Positions 1 through 9,708 of a stretch of 64,000 nt of DNA are shown piece by piece. Made by a program: the position numbers and the translations under genes. Where the stretch lies: contig NZ_CAMGZA010000001.1 in the NCBI RefSeq assembly GCF_946151065.1, positions 1,116,001 to 1,180,000 on the forward strand, given 5' to 3'. Positions within the stretch are counted from its first letter, which is position 1; the number at the start of each line of letters is the position of its first letter. The notes beneath the pieces are model-generated. The model did no database searches, was not told the DNA's origin, and was given only the letters and a program-made list of their open reading frames with translations. Origin of the DNA: Microbacterium sp. Marseille-Q6965 (GTDB taxonomy: Bacteria > Actinomycetota > Actinomycetes > Actinomycetales > Microbacteriaceae).

Positions 1-222
1 GAGGCCCCGATGTGGACCGAGACCGTGCGCGACCTCGCCGACATCGACCTGCTGATGTTCCCGCGGGTGTGTTCCGCGGCGGAGGCGGGGTGGTCCCCGC
101 GGCTGGGCAGCACCCCGCAGCGCTCCTGGGAGGCGTTCCGCGAGCGGGTGGCGCGCATGGCGCCGCTGTGGGCAGAGGCGGGCATCGGCTTCCACCGCGC
201 CGCGGGGATCGCGTGGCGCTGA
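1..222 (+). CDS. Beta-N-acetylhexosaminidase (GH20), C-terminal fragment
   Basis: The first 73 codons read in frame from the window edge and end at a stop, so this is the 3' end of a gene whose start lies outside. The motif MWTE followed by a stretch like LLMFPRVCSAAEAGWSP matches the last strands and helix of the GH20 catalytic barrel, where the Trp helps line the N-acetylglucosamine pocket. GH20 enzymes remove terminal GlcNAc/GalNAc from chitin-like or glycan substrates. The glucosamine-6-phosphate deaminase gene that follows fits an amino-sugar utilisation unit: hexosaminidase releases GlcNAc and NagB feeds the product into glycolysis. The catalytic Asp-Glu pair would lie outside the window and cannot be checked. 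Confidence 0.8.
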   Translation, partial: EAPMWTETVRDLADIDLLMFPRVCSAAEAGWSPRLGSTPQRSWEAFRERVARMAPLWAEAGIGFHRAAGIAWR

Positions 223-286
223 GCGCGGCTCCGCTCCGTGAGAGGATCGACCGGGCGGCGGAGGCCGCCTCGACGGAAGGGGTGCG

Positions 287-1066
287 ATGGCAGAGGTCGT
301 GATCGTCTCCGACAAGGAGGAGGCGGGCCGGATCGTGGCCGAGGCGATCGCGCGGCGGGTGCACGCCCGGCCGGACACCGTACTCGGCCTGGCCACGGGG
401 TCCACGCCCCTGCCGGTCTACGAATCGCTGCGCGAGTCGCTCGCGGGGGCCGACGTGTCGCGCGTGCGCGGGTTCGCCCTGGACGAGTACGTCGGGCTCG
501 ACCCCGCCCACCCCGAGAGCTACCGCTCGGTCATCGCCCGCGAGGTGGTCGAGCCGCTCGGCCTTGACCCCGACCGCGTGCACGTGCCGAGCGGTGCGCT
601 GGAGGGCATCGAGACCGCGGGCGAGCGGTACGAGGCGGCGATCGCCGCGGCGGGCGGCATCGAGCTGCAGGTGCTCGGCATCGGCACCGACGGGCACATC
701 GGCTTCAACGAGCCCGGGTCCTCCTTCGCGTCGCGCACCCGGGTGAAGACGCTCACCCGGCAGACGCGTGAGGACAACGCCCGGTTCTTCGACTCGATCG
801 ACGACGTGCCGATGCACTGCATCACGCAGGGGCTCGGGACGATCCTCGAGGCGCGTCAGCTCGTGCTGCTGGCGTTCGGCGAGGGCAAGGCCGAGGCGGT
901 GGCCGGCGCGGTCGAGGGCCCGCTCACCGCGTCGCTGCCCGGGTCGGCCATTCAGCTCCACCCCCGCGCAACCGTCGTGGTCGACGAGGCCGCGGCGGCG
1001 CGGCTGCGCTACGCCGACTACTACCGCTATACCTACGCGAACAAGCCGGAGTGGCAGCGGATCTGA
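287..1066 (+). CDS. nagB: Glucosamine-6-phosphate deaminase
   Basis: The 259-residue product has the usual NagB length. NagB converts glucosamine-6-phosphate to fructose-6-phosphate and ammonia in the cytoplasm, the committed step of amino-sugar catabolism. The sugar-phosphate loop (LATGSTPLPVYE), the catalytic Asp-Glu in FALDEYVGLD (D66/E67) and the proton-relay motif GTDGHIGFNEPGSSF (D135, H137) are all present. The ATG follows a GAAGGGGTGCG purine stretch about 10 bp upstream. It lies 64 bp after the hexosaminidase gene on the same strand, so the two may be co-transcribed. No nagA is visible in the window and it could lie upstream. Confidence 0.95.
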   Translation: MAEVVIVSDKEEAGRIVAEAIARRVHARPDTVLGLATGSTPLPVYESLRESLAGADVSRVRGFALDEYVGLDPAHPESYRSVIAREVVEPLGLDPDRVHVPSGALEGIETAGERYEAAIAAAGGIELQVLGIGTDGHIGFNEPGSSFASRTRVKTLTRQTREDNARFFDSIDDVPMHCITQGLGTILEARQLVLLAFGEGKAEAVAGAVEGPLTASLPGSAIQLHPRATVVVDEAAAARLRYADYYRYTYANKPEWQRI

Positions 1067-1229
1067 CCATGCCGCCCCGGGCAGATCGGGGCACCCCTGC
1101 GGGATCGACCCGAATCGAGGCGATTTCGTGATCGCTTCCCCCTGCCGCGGCCCCGGCGCGCCACCCTACGATTGACCGACCGGTGCACTTTCGCGCGCCA
1201 CGCGCGGCGGCGGACCACGAGGGGGACAC

Positions 1230-2696
1230 ATGACCGACCTGGCGACCAAGCCGATCGACGGCGAGCAGCCGCTCGAGGGCGAGCACCCGATCGAGGGTGT
1301 CGCGGGCAGCGGGCTCGACGCGGATCCGGAACGTCGTCGCAGCAGGAAGGGCCTGTGGCTGGGCATCGGCATCCCCGCCGGCGCCGTGGTGGCCGCGGCG
1401 GCCTTCGCCTGCGCGATCCTCATCGCACCGGGCGTGGTCGTCGCCGGCACCCCCGTCGGCTTCCACACCGTGGGGACGGCGTCCGACGCCATCGCCCAGC
1501 GCGTCGCGGAGGCGGAGATCACCGTCGACGGCGTCACCCTCACCGGCGCCGAAGTCGGCGCGTCGGTCGACGCGAAGGCCGCCGCCGAGGAGGCGTCCGC
1601 GGCGCACCCGCTGTGGAACGTCGGGGCGTGGAGCCCCGAGCCGATCGACGCCCCGGTCGTCATCGACGCCGAGCGCGCGGCGGACGCGCTCCGCGGTGTC
1701 GCGCCCGGCCTCTTCGCCGACCCGGTGAACGCGGACGTGACCTTCGACGGCGAGACCTTCGTCGCCGTGCCCGCCGAGCCCGGGTCGGGGCCCGATCTCG
1801 ACGCGCTCGCGGAGGACCTTTCCGCGGCCCTCGCGGCCGGCGAGCGGGAGATCGCCGTCTCGGTCGCGACGACGGAGGTGTCCGCCCCGGTGACCACGGA
1901 GGCTGCGGAGGAGTTCGCCGCGTCCCTGAACGAGCAGGCGGCCACCGCCGGCTTCTACCTCGAGGACACCCGCGCGGAGGAGCTGCCGCTGGCGACCATC
2001 GCCGGCTGGGTCACCCCGCAGGCCGACCCGGAGACGGGAAGCTTCACGCTCACCGCCGACACCGCCGCGATCGAGGCGGCCATCGCGGACCTGCCGGCCC
2101 GCGTGAACCGCGACGTCGTCGACGCGAAGGTCGTCACCAACGCGGCCGGCGAGCACCTGCACGAGATCCAGAAGGGTCAGGACGGCTTCGGCATCACGAG
2201 CACGGACGGTCTGCCCGCGCAGATCGCGGAGTCGCTCGCGCAGGGCGACCTGAGCTTCGAGCTGCAGGGCGAGGTCGTCCCCTTCGAGACCCAGGAGCTG
2301 TTCCGCCGCGTCGTCGTCGACAAGAGCGACGGCATGACGTACATGTACGAGAACGAGCAGCTCGTGGCCTCGTACCCCATCGCGCTGGGCACGGGTGGTC
2401 CGTACGAGACCCAGAACGGCACCTTCACCGTCTACGGACAGCTGACGATCCAGCACATGGGTTCGTGCGACGCGCAGGGCAACTTCGTGCCCGGCGGCCG
2501 CTTCGACTACTGCACCGGCAACGTGCCCTGGGTGACGTACTTCAACGGCGACCAGGGCTTCCACGGCACCTACTGGCACAGCAACTTCGGCCCGGGTGCG
2601 CGCATGAGCCACGGCTGCGTGAACATGACGGTCGGCGCGGCCGAGCACATGTACCGCTTCGCCCAGGTCGGCACGCCGGTCACCGTGCAGAACTGA
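1230..2696 (+). CDS. L,D-transpeptidase with YkuD catalytic domain, membrane anchored
   Basis: This 488-residue protein probably forms 3-3 cross-links in peptidoglycan or anchors proteins to it. A cytoplasmic N-terminus of about 40 residues is followed by one hydrophobic helix (about residues 41-66). Then come about 260 residues resembling two putative peptidoglycan-binding (PG4-like) modules and a C-terminal YkuD domain. The catalytic signature SHGCVN is present, with Cys463 as the expected nucleophile and His461 beside it, preceded by HGTYWHSN, the distal His region of the family. The start is an ATG preceded by GAGGGGGAC. The type II topology puts the enzyme on the outer face of the membrane. 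Its position next to amino-sugar genes fits cell-wall metabolism, but the gene has its own 163-bp upstream region. Confidence 0.9.
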   Translation: MTDLATKPIDGEQPLEGEHPIEGVAGSGLDADPERRRSRKGLWLGIGIPAGAVVAAAAFACAILIAPGVVVAGTPVGFHTVGTASDAIAQRVAEAEITVDGVTLTGAEVGASVDAKAAAEEASAAHPLWNVGAWSPEPIDAPVVIDAERAADALRGVAPGLFADPVNADVTFDGETFVAVPAEPGSGPDLDALAEDLSAALAAGEREIAVSVATTEVSAPVTTEAAEEFAASLNEQAATAGFYLEDTRAEELPLATIAGWVTPQADPETGSFTLTADTAAIEAAIADLPARVNRDVVDAKVVTNAAGEHLHEIQKGQDGFGITSTDGLPAQIAESLAQGDLSFELQGEVVPFETQELFRRVVVDKSDGMTYMYENEQLVASYPIALGTGGPYETQNGTFTVYGQLTIQHMGSCDAQGNFVPGGRFDYCTGNVPWVTYFNGDQGFHGTYWHSNFGPGARMSHGCVNMTVGAAEHMYRFAQVGTPVTVQN

Positions 2697-2771
2697 GCGC
2701 GCGCGGCGCGCGGCGTCGGGCTCCCAGGAACTCATCGCCCGCACGGCTGCCCCGTGCCCTACCCTGTGGTT

Positions 2772-3224
2772 ATGTCGGACCTGCGTCTTGAGGAGCTCTC
2801 CGCCGCGACGATCGTGGCGGTCAACAACCTGTCGCTGCGTCCGGGGCAGGAACAGTTCCTCGCGCCGGTCTCGTACGGCATCGCCGGGACGGTGCTCGAT
2901 CCCCGCACCACGTGGCAGCGCGTGGTGCTCGACGGCGACGAGGTGGTGGGCTTCATCAGCGCCAGCTTCGACGCCGAGTCCCCGGTCGACCACTTCGACT
3001 CGGTGCTGTGGCGCATCAACGTCGACGCCGATGATCAGGGGCGCGGCATCGGGCGTTTCGCCGTCGAGGCGCTCGTCGGGGAGGCGCGCGCCCGCGGACT
3101 CGACCACATCAACGTCATCTATGAGCCCGGCGAGGGCGGCCCCGAGGCCTTCTTCCTCCGTGTCGGGTTCTCACCTGTCGGGGAGACGGAGTACGGTGAA
3201 GTGGTCGCTGAGATCCGCATCTGA
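2772..3224 (+). CDS. GNAT family N-acetyltransferase
   Basis: The 150-residue product carries the acetyl-CoA binding motif of the GNAT fold (about residues 83-95, DQGRGIGRFAVEAL, matching Q/R-x-x-G-x-G/A) after a strand with the usual hydrophobic pattern. Its sequence resembles the spermidine/diamine acetyltransferase-like branch (LRPGQEQFLAP near the N-terminus), but the substrate cannot be assigned. I chose the internal ATG at MSDLRLEEL rather than an in-frame GTG 18 bp upstream because homologues start near here and the upstream residues (MPYPVV) look non-coding. A GC-rich hairpin with a T-rich tail follows about 60 bp after the stop. Confidence 0.8.
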   Translation: MSDLRLEELSAATIVAVNNLSLRPGQEQFLAPVSYGIAGTVLDPRTTWQRVVLDGDEVVGFISASFDAESPVDHFDSVLWRINVDADDQGRGIGRFAVEALVGEARARGLDHINVIYEPGEGGPEAFFLRVGFSPVGETEYGEVVAEIRI

Positions 3225-3286
3225 TCGCGCCGACACCTCTTCCCCCGCTTCAGGCCACGCATCGGCGCGTGCCCTGGCACGAGCAG

Positions 3287-3339
3287 GCGGCGGGGTCTCG
3301 TATCCCCCTCCCCCAACGAGACTCCGTCGCCGCTTTCTT
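3287..3339 (+). terminator. Probable intrinsic terminator after the GNAT gene
   Basis: An imperfect hairpin pairs GCGGCG and GGGTCTCGT with ACGAGACTC and CGCCGC, with a 3-nt bulge and a 14-nt loop. It is followed by TTTCTT on the plus strand. The T-rich side suggests it serves the GNAT gene. It also lies downstream of the minus-strand ABC operon. Confidence 0.45.
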
Positions 3340-3432
3340 CCCTGAGCACCTCGCCGGTCGCCGCCTGCGCAGAAGCCGGCGCGGGGTCGCCCGCGGGCGG
3401 GCGCCGGACGACAACGCCTGCCCGCCGCGCGG

Positions 3433-5247
3433 CTAGACGAGCGACTGCTTCCAGGCCGCGTGCAGCTGCGCGAACTTCCCCGTGCCGGCGATGAGGGCGT
3501 CCGGGGTGTCGTCCTCGATGATCCGGCCGTGCTCCATCACGAGCACGCGGTCGGCGATCGCGACCGTCGACAGGCGGTGCGCGATGATGATCGCCGTGCG
3601 GTCCGCCAGCAGCGTCTGCAGCGCATCCTGGATCATCCGCTCCGACGGGATGTCGAGCGAGGCGGTCGCCTCGTCCAGGATCAGCACCGCCGGATCGGCG
3701 AGGAACGCGCGCGCGAACGAGATCAGCTGACGCTGCCCGGCCGACACGCGACCGCCCCGCTTGTTGACGTCGGTGTGATAGCCGTCCGGCAGCGAACGGA
3801 TGAAGTCGTCGGCGCCGACGGCCTTCGCCGCGGCGACGATCTCGTCGAGCGACGCCTCGGGCCGGCCGAGGGCGATGTTGTCGGCGACCGTGCCGCTGAA
3901 GAGGTAGGCCTCCTGCGTGACCATCACGACGGCGCGGCGCAGGTCGCGCTGGTCCAGCTCGCGCAGGTCGATGCCGTCGAGCGTGACGCGGCCCTCGCGG
4001 GGGTCGTAGAAGCGCGAGACGAGCTTGGCCAGCGTCGACTTGCCCGCGCCCGTCGTGCCCACGAGGGCGACCGTCTGACCCGCGGGGATGTCGAGGGTGA
4101 ACTCCGGCAGGATGGTGCGACCGCTGGAGTACCCGAAGGTCACCCCGTCGAGCCGCAGGTGTCCGCGCGCGCTCTCGAGCGGGCGCGGGCTCTCCGGGTC
4201 GGGCACGGTGGGCTCCACCTCGAGCACGCCCGACACCTTCTCGAGCGCGGCCGCCGCCGACTGGAACGAGTTCAGGAAGATGGCCACGCCCTGCAGCGGC
4301 AGGAAGAAGTTCCGGGTGTAGAGAACCACCGTCAGCAGCGCGCCGACCGTGAACTGCTCCCACGTGATCCGCACGCCGCCCCACAGCACGACGAGGCCGA
4401 TGGCGAACGCCGAGATCGCCATGAGGCCGGGCTCGAAGATCCCGAAGAGGCGGATGGAGCGCATGTTCACATCGCGGTAGTCGCCGGCCAGCCGGCCGAA
4501 CTCGACCTCGTTGCGATCCTCGGCGCGGAACGCCTTGCCGGCACGGATGCCCGTCATCGTCTCGACGAACTTCACGATGAGCTTGGCGCTCGCCACGCGC
4601 GAGGAGCGGTACGCCTCCTGCGAGCGCAGGTAGAACCAGCGCATCAGGAAGGCCAGCGGGACGCACGCCACCAGCAGGATGACGCCCGACTGCCAGTCGA
4701 AGATGCTCAGCGCGATGAACGTGAACAGGCCGTAGAGCACGCCGTTGATGAGGTCGGTGAGGCCACCCCCCAGCAGCTCCCGGATCGTGTCGAGGTCGCT
4801 CGTCTGGCGCGAGATGATCCGGCCCGACGTGTAGGTCTCGTGGAACTCGAGGCTGAGCCGCTGCGTGTGCCGGAACATGCGGGTGCGCAGATCGAGCAGC
4901 ACGCTCTGCGTGACGCGGGCGGTGAGGATGTCGTACCACATCAGCAGCGCCGCGCCGGCCACGGCCGTGACGACATAGAGCCCGACGATCGTCCAGGCCG
5001 CCGCCCACTCCCCCTCGCCCGTGACGGCGGGCAGTGCGGTGTTGAGGCCGAGGCCCAGCAGCGCCGGCCCGAGCACGCGCAGGCCGGTCTGCGCGATCAC
5101 GACGACCGCCACGCCCACGACGCGCCACTTCAGCGGCGCGAGCAGCGACGCCAGCAGCCGCAGGGAGCGCTGACGGATCGCCCGCGACTCCTCGCGCGTG
5201 TAGTCGGTGCGGTCCTCGCCGCTGACCCCGTGCACCGTGCTGCTCAT
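3433..5247 (-). CDS. ABC exporter half-transporter, subunit with degenerate signature motif
   Basis: This 604-residue protein has an N-terminal six-helix exporter domain (about residues 30-325) fused to an ATPase domain. Walker A is [10 protein letters not shown] and Walker B is [12 protein letters not shown] with the catalytic Glu. The ABC signature is VSAGQ instead of LSGGQ. The gene overlaps the upstream half-transporter by 4 bp (ATGA), so the two are translationally coupled and almost certainly form a heterodimer. Its conserved Walker B complements the partner's altered Walker B. That pattern is known in heterodimeric multidrug-type exporters with one active and one degenerate ATP site. 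The substrate is unknown. A lipid or drug is the usual guess. Confidence 0.92.
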   Translation of the reverse strand: MSSTVHGVSGEDRTDYTREESRAIRQRSLRLLASLLAPLKWRVVGVAVVVIAQTGLRVLGPALLGLGLNTALPAVTGEGEWAAAWTIVGLYVVTAVAGAALLMWYDILTARVTQSVLLDLRTRMFRHTQRLSLEFHETYTSGRIISRQTSDLDTIRELLGGGLTDLINGVLYGLFTFIALSIFDWQSGVILLVACVPLAFLMRWFYLRSQEAYRSSRVASAKLIVKFVETMTGIRAGKAFRAEDRNEVEFGRLAGDYRDVNMRSIRLFGIFEPGLMAISAFAIGLVVLWGGVRITWEQFTVGALLTVVLYTRNFFLPLQGVAIFLNSFQSAAAALEKVSGVLEVEPTVPDPESPRPLESARGHLRLDGVTFGYSSGRTILPEFTLDIPAGQTVALVGTTGAGKSTLAKLVSRFYDPREGRVTLDGIDLRELDQRDLRRAVVMVTQEAYLFSGTVADNIALGRPEASLDEIVAAAKAVGADDFIRSLPDGYHTDVNKRGGRVSAGQRQLISFARAFLADPAVLILDEATASLDIPSERMIQDALQTLLADRTAIIIAHRLSTVAIADRVLVMEHGRIIEDDTPDALIAGTGKFAQLHAAWKQSLV

Positions 5248-7151
5248 CGCTGAGCTCCCTTCTCCGGCGCGCCCGCTTCTCGCTCGGCCAGCGCCTCCTG
5301 CACCGCCATGAGGTCGAGCTCGGCGGTCGGGTTCGGCGACATCATGAGCTCCCGCTCCTGCTGCTCCTCGCGCTCGAAGCTCGAGATCACCGCGCGGTAG
5401 TGCGCGCTGCGCACCATGAGCTCGGAGTGCGTGCCGACCGCGGCGATGCGCCCGCCCTCCAGCAGGGCCACACGATCGGCGAGCGCGACCGTGGACGGCC
5501 GGTGCGCCACGATGAGCGCGGTGGTCGTGCTCAGCACGGTGCGCAGCTCGGACTGCACCCGCTCCTCCGTCTCGACGTCGAGCGCCGACAGCGGGTCGTC
5601 CATCACGAGCACCGCGGGGCGCGCCGCGACGGCGCGCGCGAGCGCGAGCCGCTGCCGCTGGCCGCCCGAGAGACTCATCCCCTCCTCACCGATCTGCGTC
5701 TCGACGCCCTCCGGCAGGTCGTCGACGAAGCCCGCCTGCGCCACCCGCAGCGCCTCGCGCAGCACCGCCTCGGCCTCCGGCGACGACGGGTCGAGGTCGT
5801 CACGCCCGAGCAGCACGTTCTCGCGCACCGTCGCGGAGAAGAGCGTGGCGTCCTCGAACGCCGTGGCGATGAGCCGGCGCAGCTCCTCCAGGCGCAGGTC
5901 GCGCACGTCCACACCGTCGAGCGTCACCCGACCGCCCGTGACGTCGTACAGCCGCGTGGGCAGCGTCGTGAGCGTCGTCTTGCCCGACCCCGTCAGACCG
6001 ACCAGCGCCATGGTCTCGCCCGGCTCGAGGGCCAGGTCGATGCCGTTGAGCAGATCCGGCTCCGCCTCGCCGGCGTCCTGGTACCGGAAGTGCACGTCCT
6101 CGAAGGCCAGTGCCCCGCGCGGGGCCTCGACCGTCGCCGGGCGCTCGGGATCGGTGATCGTGTTGCGGGCGTCGAAGACCTCGAAGATGCGATCGGTGGC
6201 GGTGCGCGCGTCAAGCAGGAACGAGAACAGGAATCCGATCGACTCCAGCGGCCAGCGCAGCGTCGCGGCCATCGCGAAGAACGCCACCAGCTCGGGGACG
6301 CCCACCTGTCCGTCGGCGGCGAGCCAGATGCCGATCAGCAGGCTGGCCGCGAACGACAGCTCGGGCATGAGCACGAGCCAGAAGTCGATCACGCCGATCG
6401 AGCGCGCCTTGCGCATCTCCGTCTCGCGCAGGCTCTCGGCCTGGCGCGTGAAGCGGCGCAGCGCGTGCGCGCCGCGCCCGAACGCCTTCAGCACCCGGAT
6501 GCCGTGCACGCTCTCCTCGACGCTCGTGGCGAGGTCGCCCTGCTGGTCCTGGCTCTGGCGGGAGAGCGAACCGTAGGTGCGCTCGAACAGGAAGCCCTGG
6601 ATCCACATCGGGATGGCCGAGACGACGAAGACCGCTCCGAGCATCCAGTGCCACTGGAACAGCAGCACATAGCCGATGACGATCGTCAGCAGGTTGACGA
6701 CGAGCATGATGAGGCCGAACGCGGTCCACCGGCGGATGAGGCCGAGGTCCTGCATCATGCGGCTGAGCAGCTGCCCGCCCTGCCAGCGGTCGTGGAACTC
6801 CACCGGGAGGCGCTGCAGCCGGTCGTAGAAGGCGCGACGGATGGAGTACTCCACGGTGGTGGCGGGGCCGACGACGAGCCAGCGCCGCAGGTAGACGAGC
6901 GCGGCCTCCGTGAGCCCGAGCCCCAGCACGAGCGCCGCGCCGAACACGACCGCGCTCGTCTCGCGTGACGCGATCGGCCCGGCGACGACCCACTCCAACA
7001 CGATCGGGATCATGAGGGCCGCGAGTGCGGCCCCGAGGGCGCTCAGCGCGCCGAGGCCGAGGCGCGGCAGCACCGGCCGCGCGAAGGTGAGCAGGCGCGC
7101 CAGGGCGCGCGGCGTGGGCAAGCGCTCGGGGGAAGGCGTGGCGGAAGACAT
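5244..7151 (-). CDS. ABC exporter half-transporter, subunit with degenerate Walker B
   Basis: This is the first gene of the exporter operon, 635 residues long, with a six-helix transmembrane domain (about residues 35-330) and a C-terminal ATPase domain. Walker A is [10 protein letters not shown] and the signature is canonical LSGGQRQR. Walker B reads [12 protein letters not shown], so an Asp replaces the catalytic Glu. After the ATPase domain there is a tail of about 40 residues ([12 protein letters not shown] then a helical acidic/Ala stretch) that the partner lacks. The ATG start is preceded by CACCTCGAGGATC with a weak ribosome site. The 219-bp region upstream is shared with the divergent gamma-glutamyltransferase gene. 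Confidence 0.92.
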   Translation of the reverse strand: MSSATPSPERLPTPRALARLLTFARPVLPRLGLGALSALGAALAALMIPIVLEWVVAGPIASRETSAVVFGAALVLGLGLTEAALVYLRRWLVVGPATTVEYSIRRAFYDRLQRLPVEFHDRWQGGQLLSRMMQDLGLIRRWTAFGLIMLVVNLLTIVIGYVLLFQWHWMLGAVFVVSAIPMWIQGFLFERTYGSLSRQSQDQQGDLATSVEESVHGIRVLKAFGRGAHALRRFTRQAESLRETEMRKARSIGVIDFWLVLMPELSFAASLLIGIWLAADGQVGVPELVAFFAMAATLRWPLESIGFLFSFLLDARTATDRIFEVFDARNTITDPERPATVEAPRGALAFEDVHFRYQDAGEAEPDLLNGIDLALEPGETMALVGLTGSGKTTLTTLPTRLYDVTGGRVTLDGVDVRDLRLEELRRLIATAFEDATLFSATVRENVLLGRDDLDPSSPEAEAVLREALRVAQAGFVDDLPEGVETQIGEEGMSLSGGQRQRLALARAVAARPAVLVMDDPLSALDVETEERVQSELRTVLSTTTALIVAHRPSTVALADRVALLEGGRIAAVGTHSELMVRSAHYRAVISSFEREEQQERELMMSPNPTAELDLMAVQEALAEREAGAPEKGAQR

Positions 7152-7370
7152 GATCCTCGAGGTGAGAGGGCGCCGGGGCGCGAGACGGGCCGCCGCGATG
7201 CGGCGGCGCCCGGGTCGCGAATGCGACAGCCCTTCAGACTATGACGGCGCGATCGGCCGCTGCAAGACCGATCCCGCATCGCCGGTCGATCGATGGGGGC
7301 GGAAAGGGGCGGCCCGGCACGCCCGTAGGGTGGATCCAGGGGTCGCATCGGGCGACCGGAGGGAGTCGAA

Positions 7371-9200
7371 GTGACCTACACCGCGCCGTCGCCGTTCACC
7401 ACCCGCCCCGACCTGGAGGGCGGCTTCGGCATGGTGGGATCGACGCACTACCTCGCCAGCTCGGCGGCGATGGCCGTGCTCGAGCGCGGTGGCAACGCCT
7501 TCGACGCCGCCGTGGCCGGCGCATTCGTGCTGCACGTGGTCGAGCCGCACCTGAACGGCCCCGGTGGCGACCTGGTGGCGATGTTCGCGACGGCCGCGGA
7601 GCCACACCGCCCCGTCGTGCTCATGGGGCAGGGCCCCGCTCCCGCCGGCGCCACGCGCGAGCACTTCCTCGCGGAGGGCCTCGAACTGGTGCCCGGCGCG
7701 GGGGCCCTCGCGGCGGCCGTGCCCGGCGCCGTGGACGCCTGGCTGCTCCTGCTGCGCGACCACGGCACCTGGGAGCCGGCCGACGTGCTCGCCTTCGCGA
7801 TCGGATACGCGCGCGGCGGCCACGCCATCGCGAAGGGCGCCGCGGCGGCGATCGGCACCGTCGCTGAGCTGTTCCGCGACCACTGGCCCACGTCGGGCGA
7901 GCTGTGGCTGCCGGGCGGGACCGCGCCCACACCGGGCGCGATCGTGCGCAACGAGGCGTGGGCACGGGTGCTGGAGCGCCTCGTCACCGCGGGCGAGAGC
8001 GCGTCGACGCGCGAGGCGCGCATCGACGCCGCGCGGCGTGAGTGGAAGGAGGGCTTCGTCGCGCAGGCGATCGACGAGTTCGTCCGCACGCCGCACCGCC
8101 ACTCCCCCGGCACCGACCACGCCGGCGTCCTCACCGCGGCCGACATGGCGGCCTTCTCCGCGTCGTACGAGGAGGCGGTGACCGGCACGTTCCGCGGGCA
8201 CACCATCGCCAAGGCGGGACCGTGGACCCAGGGCCCGGCACTGCTGCAGATCCTCAACATCCTCGAGCCCCTCGACGACGAACTGCTCGACCCGTCGCAC
8301 CCCGACGGTGCGCACACGATCCTCGAGGCGATCAAGCTCGCCTTCGCCGACCGCGACGCCCACTTCGGCGACGGCATCGACGAGGAGCGCCTGACCACGC
8401 TGCTGTCGAAGGAGTACGCCGCGCAGCGCCGCGCGCTCATCGGCGAGACCGCCTCGGCCGAGGTGCGTCCCGGTCTGGGCGAGGCCCCCGTCCTCCCGCC
8501 GCTGCGCGAGAGCTACACGCCCCCGACCGGCCGCGCCGAGGGGGCGTTCGGGGAACCGACGATGGCGCAGGAGCGCGCCGGTGAGCCGCACGTGTCGCCC
8601 ACGGGCGAGACGCGCGGCGACACGTGCCACATCGACGTCGTGGACCGCTGGGGCAACATCGTCTCCGCCACGCCCTCCGGGGGATGGCTGCAGTCCTCGC
8701 CCGTGATCCCGGAACTCGGGTTCTGCCTGGGCACACGCCTGCAGATGACGTGGCTCGAGGAGGGCCTGCCGTCCACGCTCCGGCCGGGCGCCCGACCGCG
8801 CACCACCCTCACGCCCACGCTCGTGCTGCGCGACGGAGCGGCGGTCACCGCTCTCGGCTCGCCGGGCGGCGATCAGCAGGACCAGTGGCAACTGCTCTAC
8901 CTCCTGCGCACGATCGTGGGCCGGTACACGCCGCAGCAGGCGATCGACGCCCCGGCGATCCACTCGACGTCGTTCCACGGATCGTTCTGGCCGCGCACCT
9001 GGGAACCCGCGGGTGCCGTTGTCGAGGATCGCCTGGGCGACGACGCGATCGCGGCTCTCGAGGCGCGCGGGCACCGCGTGACCGTCTCCGGCCCGTGGAC
9101 CCAGGGGCGCCTCTCCGCGGTCACGCGGGACCCGAACACCGCACGGCTGGGCGCCGCGGCCAACCCGCGCGGCGGTTACGGCTACGCGGTGGGCCGCTGA
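7371..9200 (+). CDS. Gamma-glutamyltransferase family protein
   Basis: The 609-residue Ntn-hydrolase is homologous to GGT, which is made as one chain and cleaves itself before a Thr that becomes the nucleophile. The expected cleavage region GDTCHIDVVD corresponds to TTHYSVVD of classical GGT, which makes Thr418 the nucleophile. The large-subunit hallmark LNGPGGD and the later oxyanion region SPGGDQQ are present. No signal peptide is visible, unlike periplasmic GGTs, so this form probably acts in the cytoplasm. Glutathione is not expected in actinobacteria. The true substrate may be a gamma-glutamyl peptide or amide, or the protein may be an acylase-like relative. The GTG start is supported by GGAGGG 7 bp upstream. 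Confidence 0.85.
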   Translation: MTYTAPSPFTTRPDLEGGFGMVGSTHYLASSAAMAVLERGGNAFDAAVAGAFVLHVVEPHLNGPGGDLVAMFATAAEPHRPVVLMGQGPAPAGATREHFLAEGLELVPGAGALAAAVPGAVDAWLLLLRDHGTWEPADVLAFAIGYARGGHAIAKGAAAAIGTVAELFRDHWPTSGELWLPGGTAPTPGAIVRNEAWARVLERLVTAGESASTREARIDAARREWKEGFVAQAIDEFVRTPHRHSPGTDHAGVLTAADMAAFSASYEEAVTGTFRGHTIAKAGPWTQGPALLQILNILEPLDDELLDPSHPDGAHTILEAIKLAFADRDAHFGDGIDEERLTTLLSKEYAAQRRALIGETASAEVRPGLGEAPVLPPLRESYTPPTGRAEGAFGEPTMAQERAGEPHVSPTGETRGDTCHIDVVDRWGNIVSATPSGGWLQSSPVIPELGFCLGTRLQMTWLEEGLPSTLRPGARPRTTLTPTLVLRDGAAVTALGSPGGDQQDQWQLLYLLRTIVGRYTPQQAIDAPAIHSTSFHGSFWPRTWEPAGAVVEDRLGDDAIAALEARGHRVTVSGPWTQGRLSAVTRDPNTARLGAAANPRGGYGYAVGR

Positions 9201-9210
9201 CGCCCGGGCA

Positions 9211-9708
9211 TCACACCGCGGCTTCGCGCGCGAGCAGGCGGCGCTTCACGTCCACACCCCACGCGAATCCGCCCAGCGACCCGTCGCCGCGCAGCACGCG
9301 GTGGCACGGCACGAACAGTGCCGGCGCATTGCGGGCACAGATGGAGGCGGCCGCGCGTACGGCGCTCGGGGCCCCCAGCGCGGCCGCGAAGGCGGTGTAG
9401 CTGAGCGGCGCGCCCGGCCGGATGCGTCGCAGCGCCTCCCAGCCGCGACCCTGCAGCTCGGTGCCGAGTTGCCGTACCGGCACATCGACGACGGCGGTGA
9501 GCTCGCCCGCATAGTAGGCGCGCACGGCGTCGACCGCCGCCGTGGTGGACCGGCGAACCGTTTCGGGCCGCAACGACGGGTGGATGCGGCCGAGTACGGC
9601 AGCGTCGTCCGCGGTCCAACCCGAGGCCAGCACGGCGCCGTCCGTGTCGGCGAGGACCGTGAACGTGCCGTCGGGGGTGTCGATCGTCTCGATCAGGGCG
9701 TCAGACAT
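9211..9708 (-). CDS. ogt: Methylated-DNA--protein-cysteine S-methyltransferase
   Basis: The 165-residue product repairs O6-methylguanine by transferring the methyl group to its own Cys. The active-site motif PCHRV is intact (Cys135), preceded by the asparagine-hinge/helix-turn-helix region ([14 protein letters not shown]). I chose the ATG at [10 protein letters not shown], which overlaps the 3' end of the Ada-AlkA gene by 8 bp; the longer open frame upstream lies entirely inside that gene. The overlap implies coupled translation with the glycosylase. Together the two genes supply the functions that E. coli Ada, Ogt and AlkA share out differently. The stop lies 10 bp from the convergent GGT-family gene. 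Confidence 0.93.
   Translation of the reverse strand: MSDALIETIDTPDGTFTVLADTDGAVLASGWTADDAAVLGRIHPSLRPETVRRSTTAAVDAVRAYYAGELTAVVDVPVRQLGTELQGRGWEALRRIRPGAPLSYTAFAAALGAPSAVRAAASICARNAPALFVPCHRVLRGDGSLGGFAWGVDVKRRLLAREAAV

Noticed and set aside
924..3107. 727-codon minus-strand frame opposite nagB, the L,D-transpeptidase and GNAT
   Set aside because: It spans three genes with recognisable domains on the other strand and is rich in Arg, Val and Asp, typical of a shadow.
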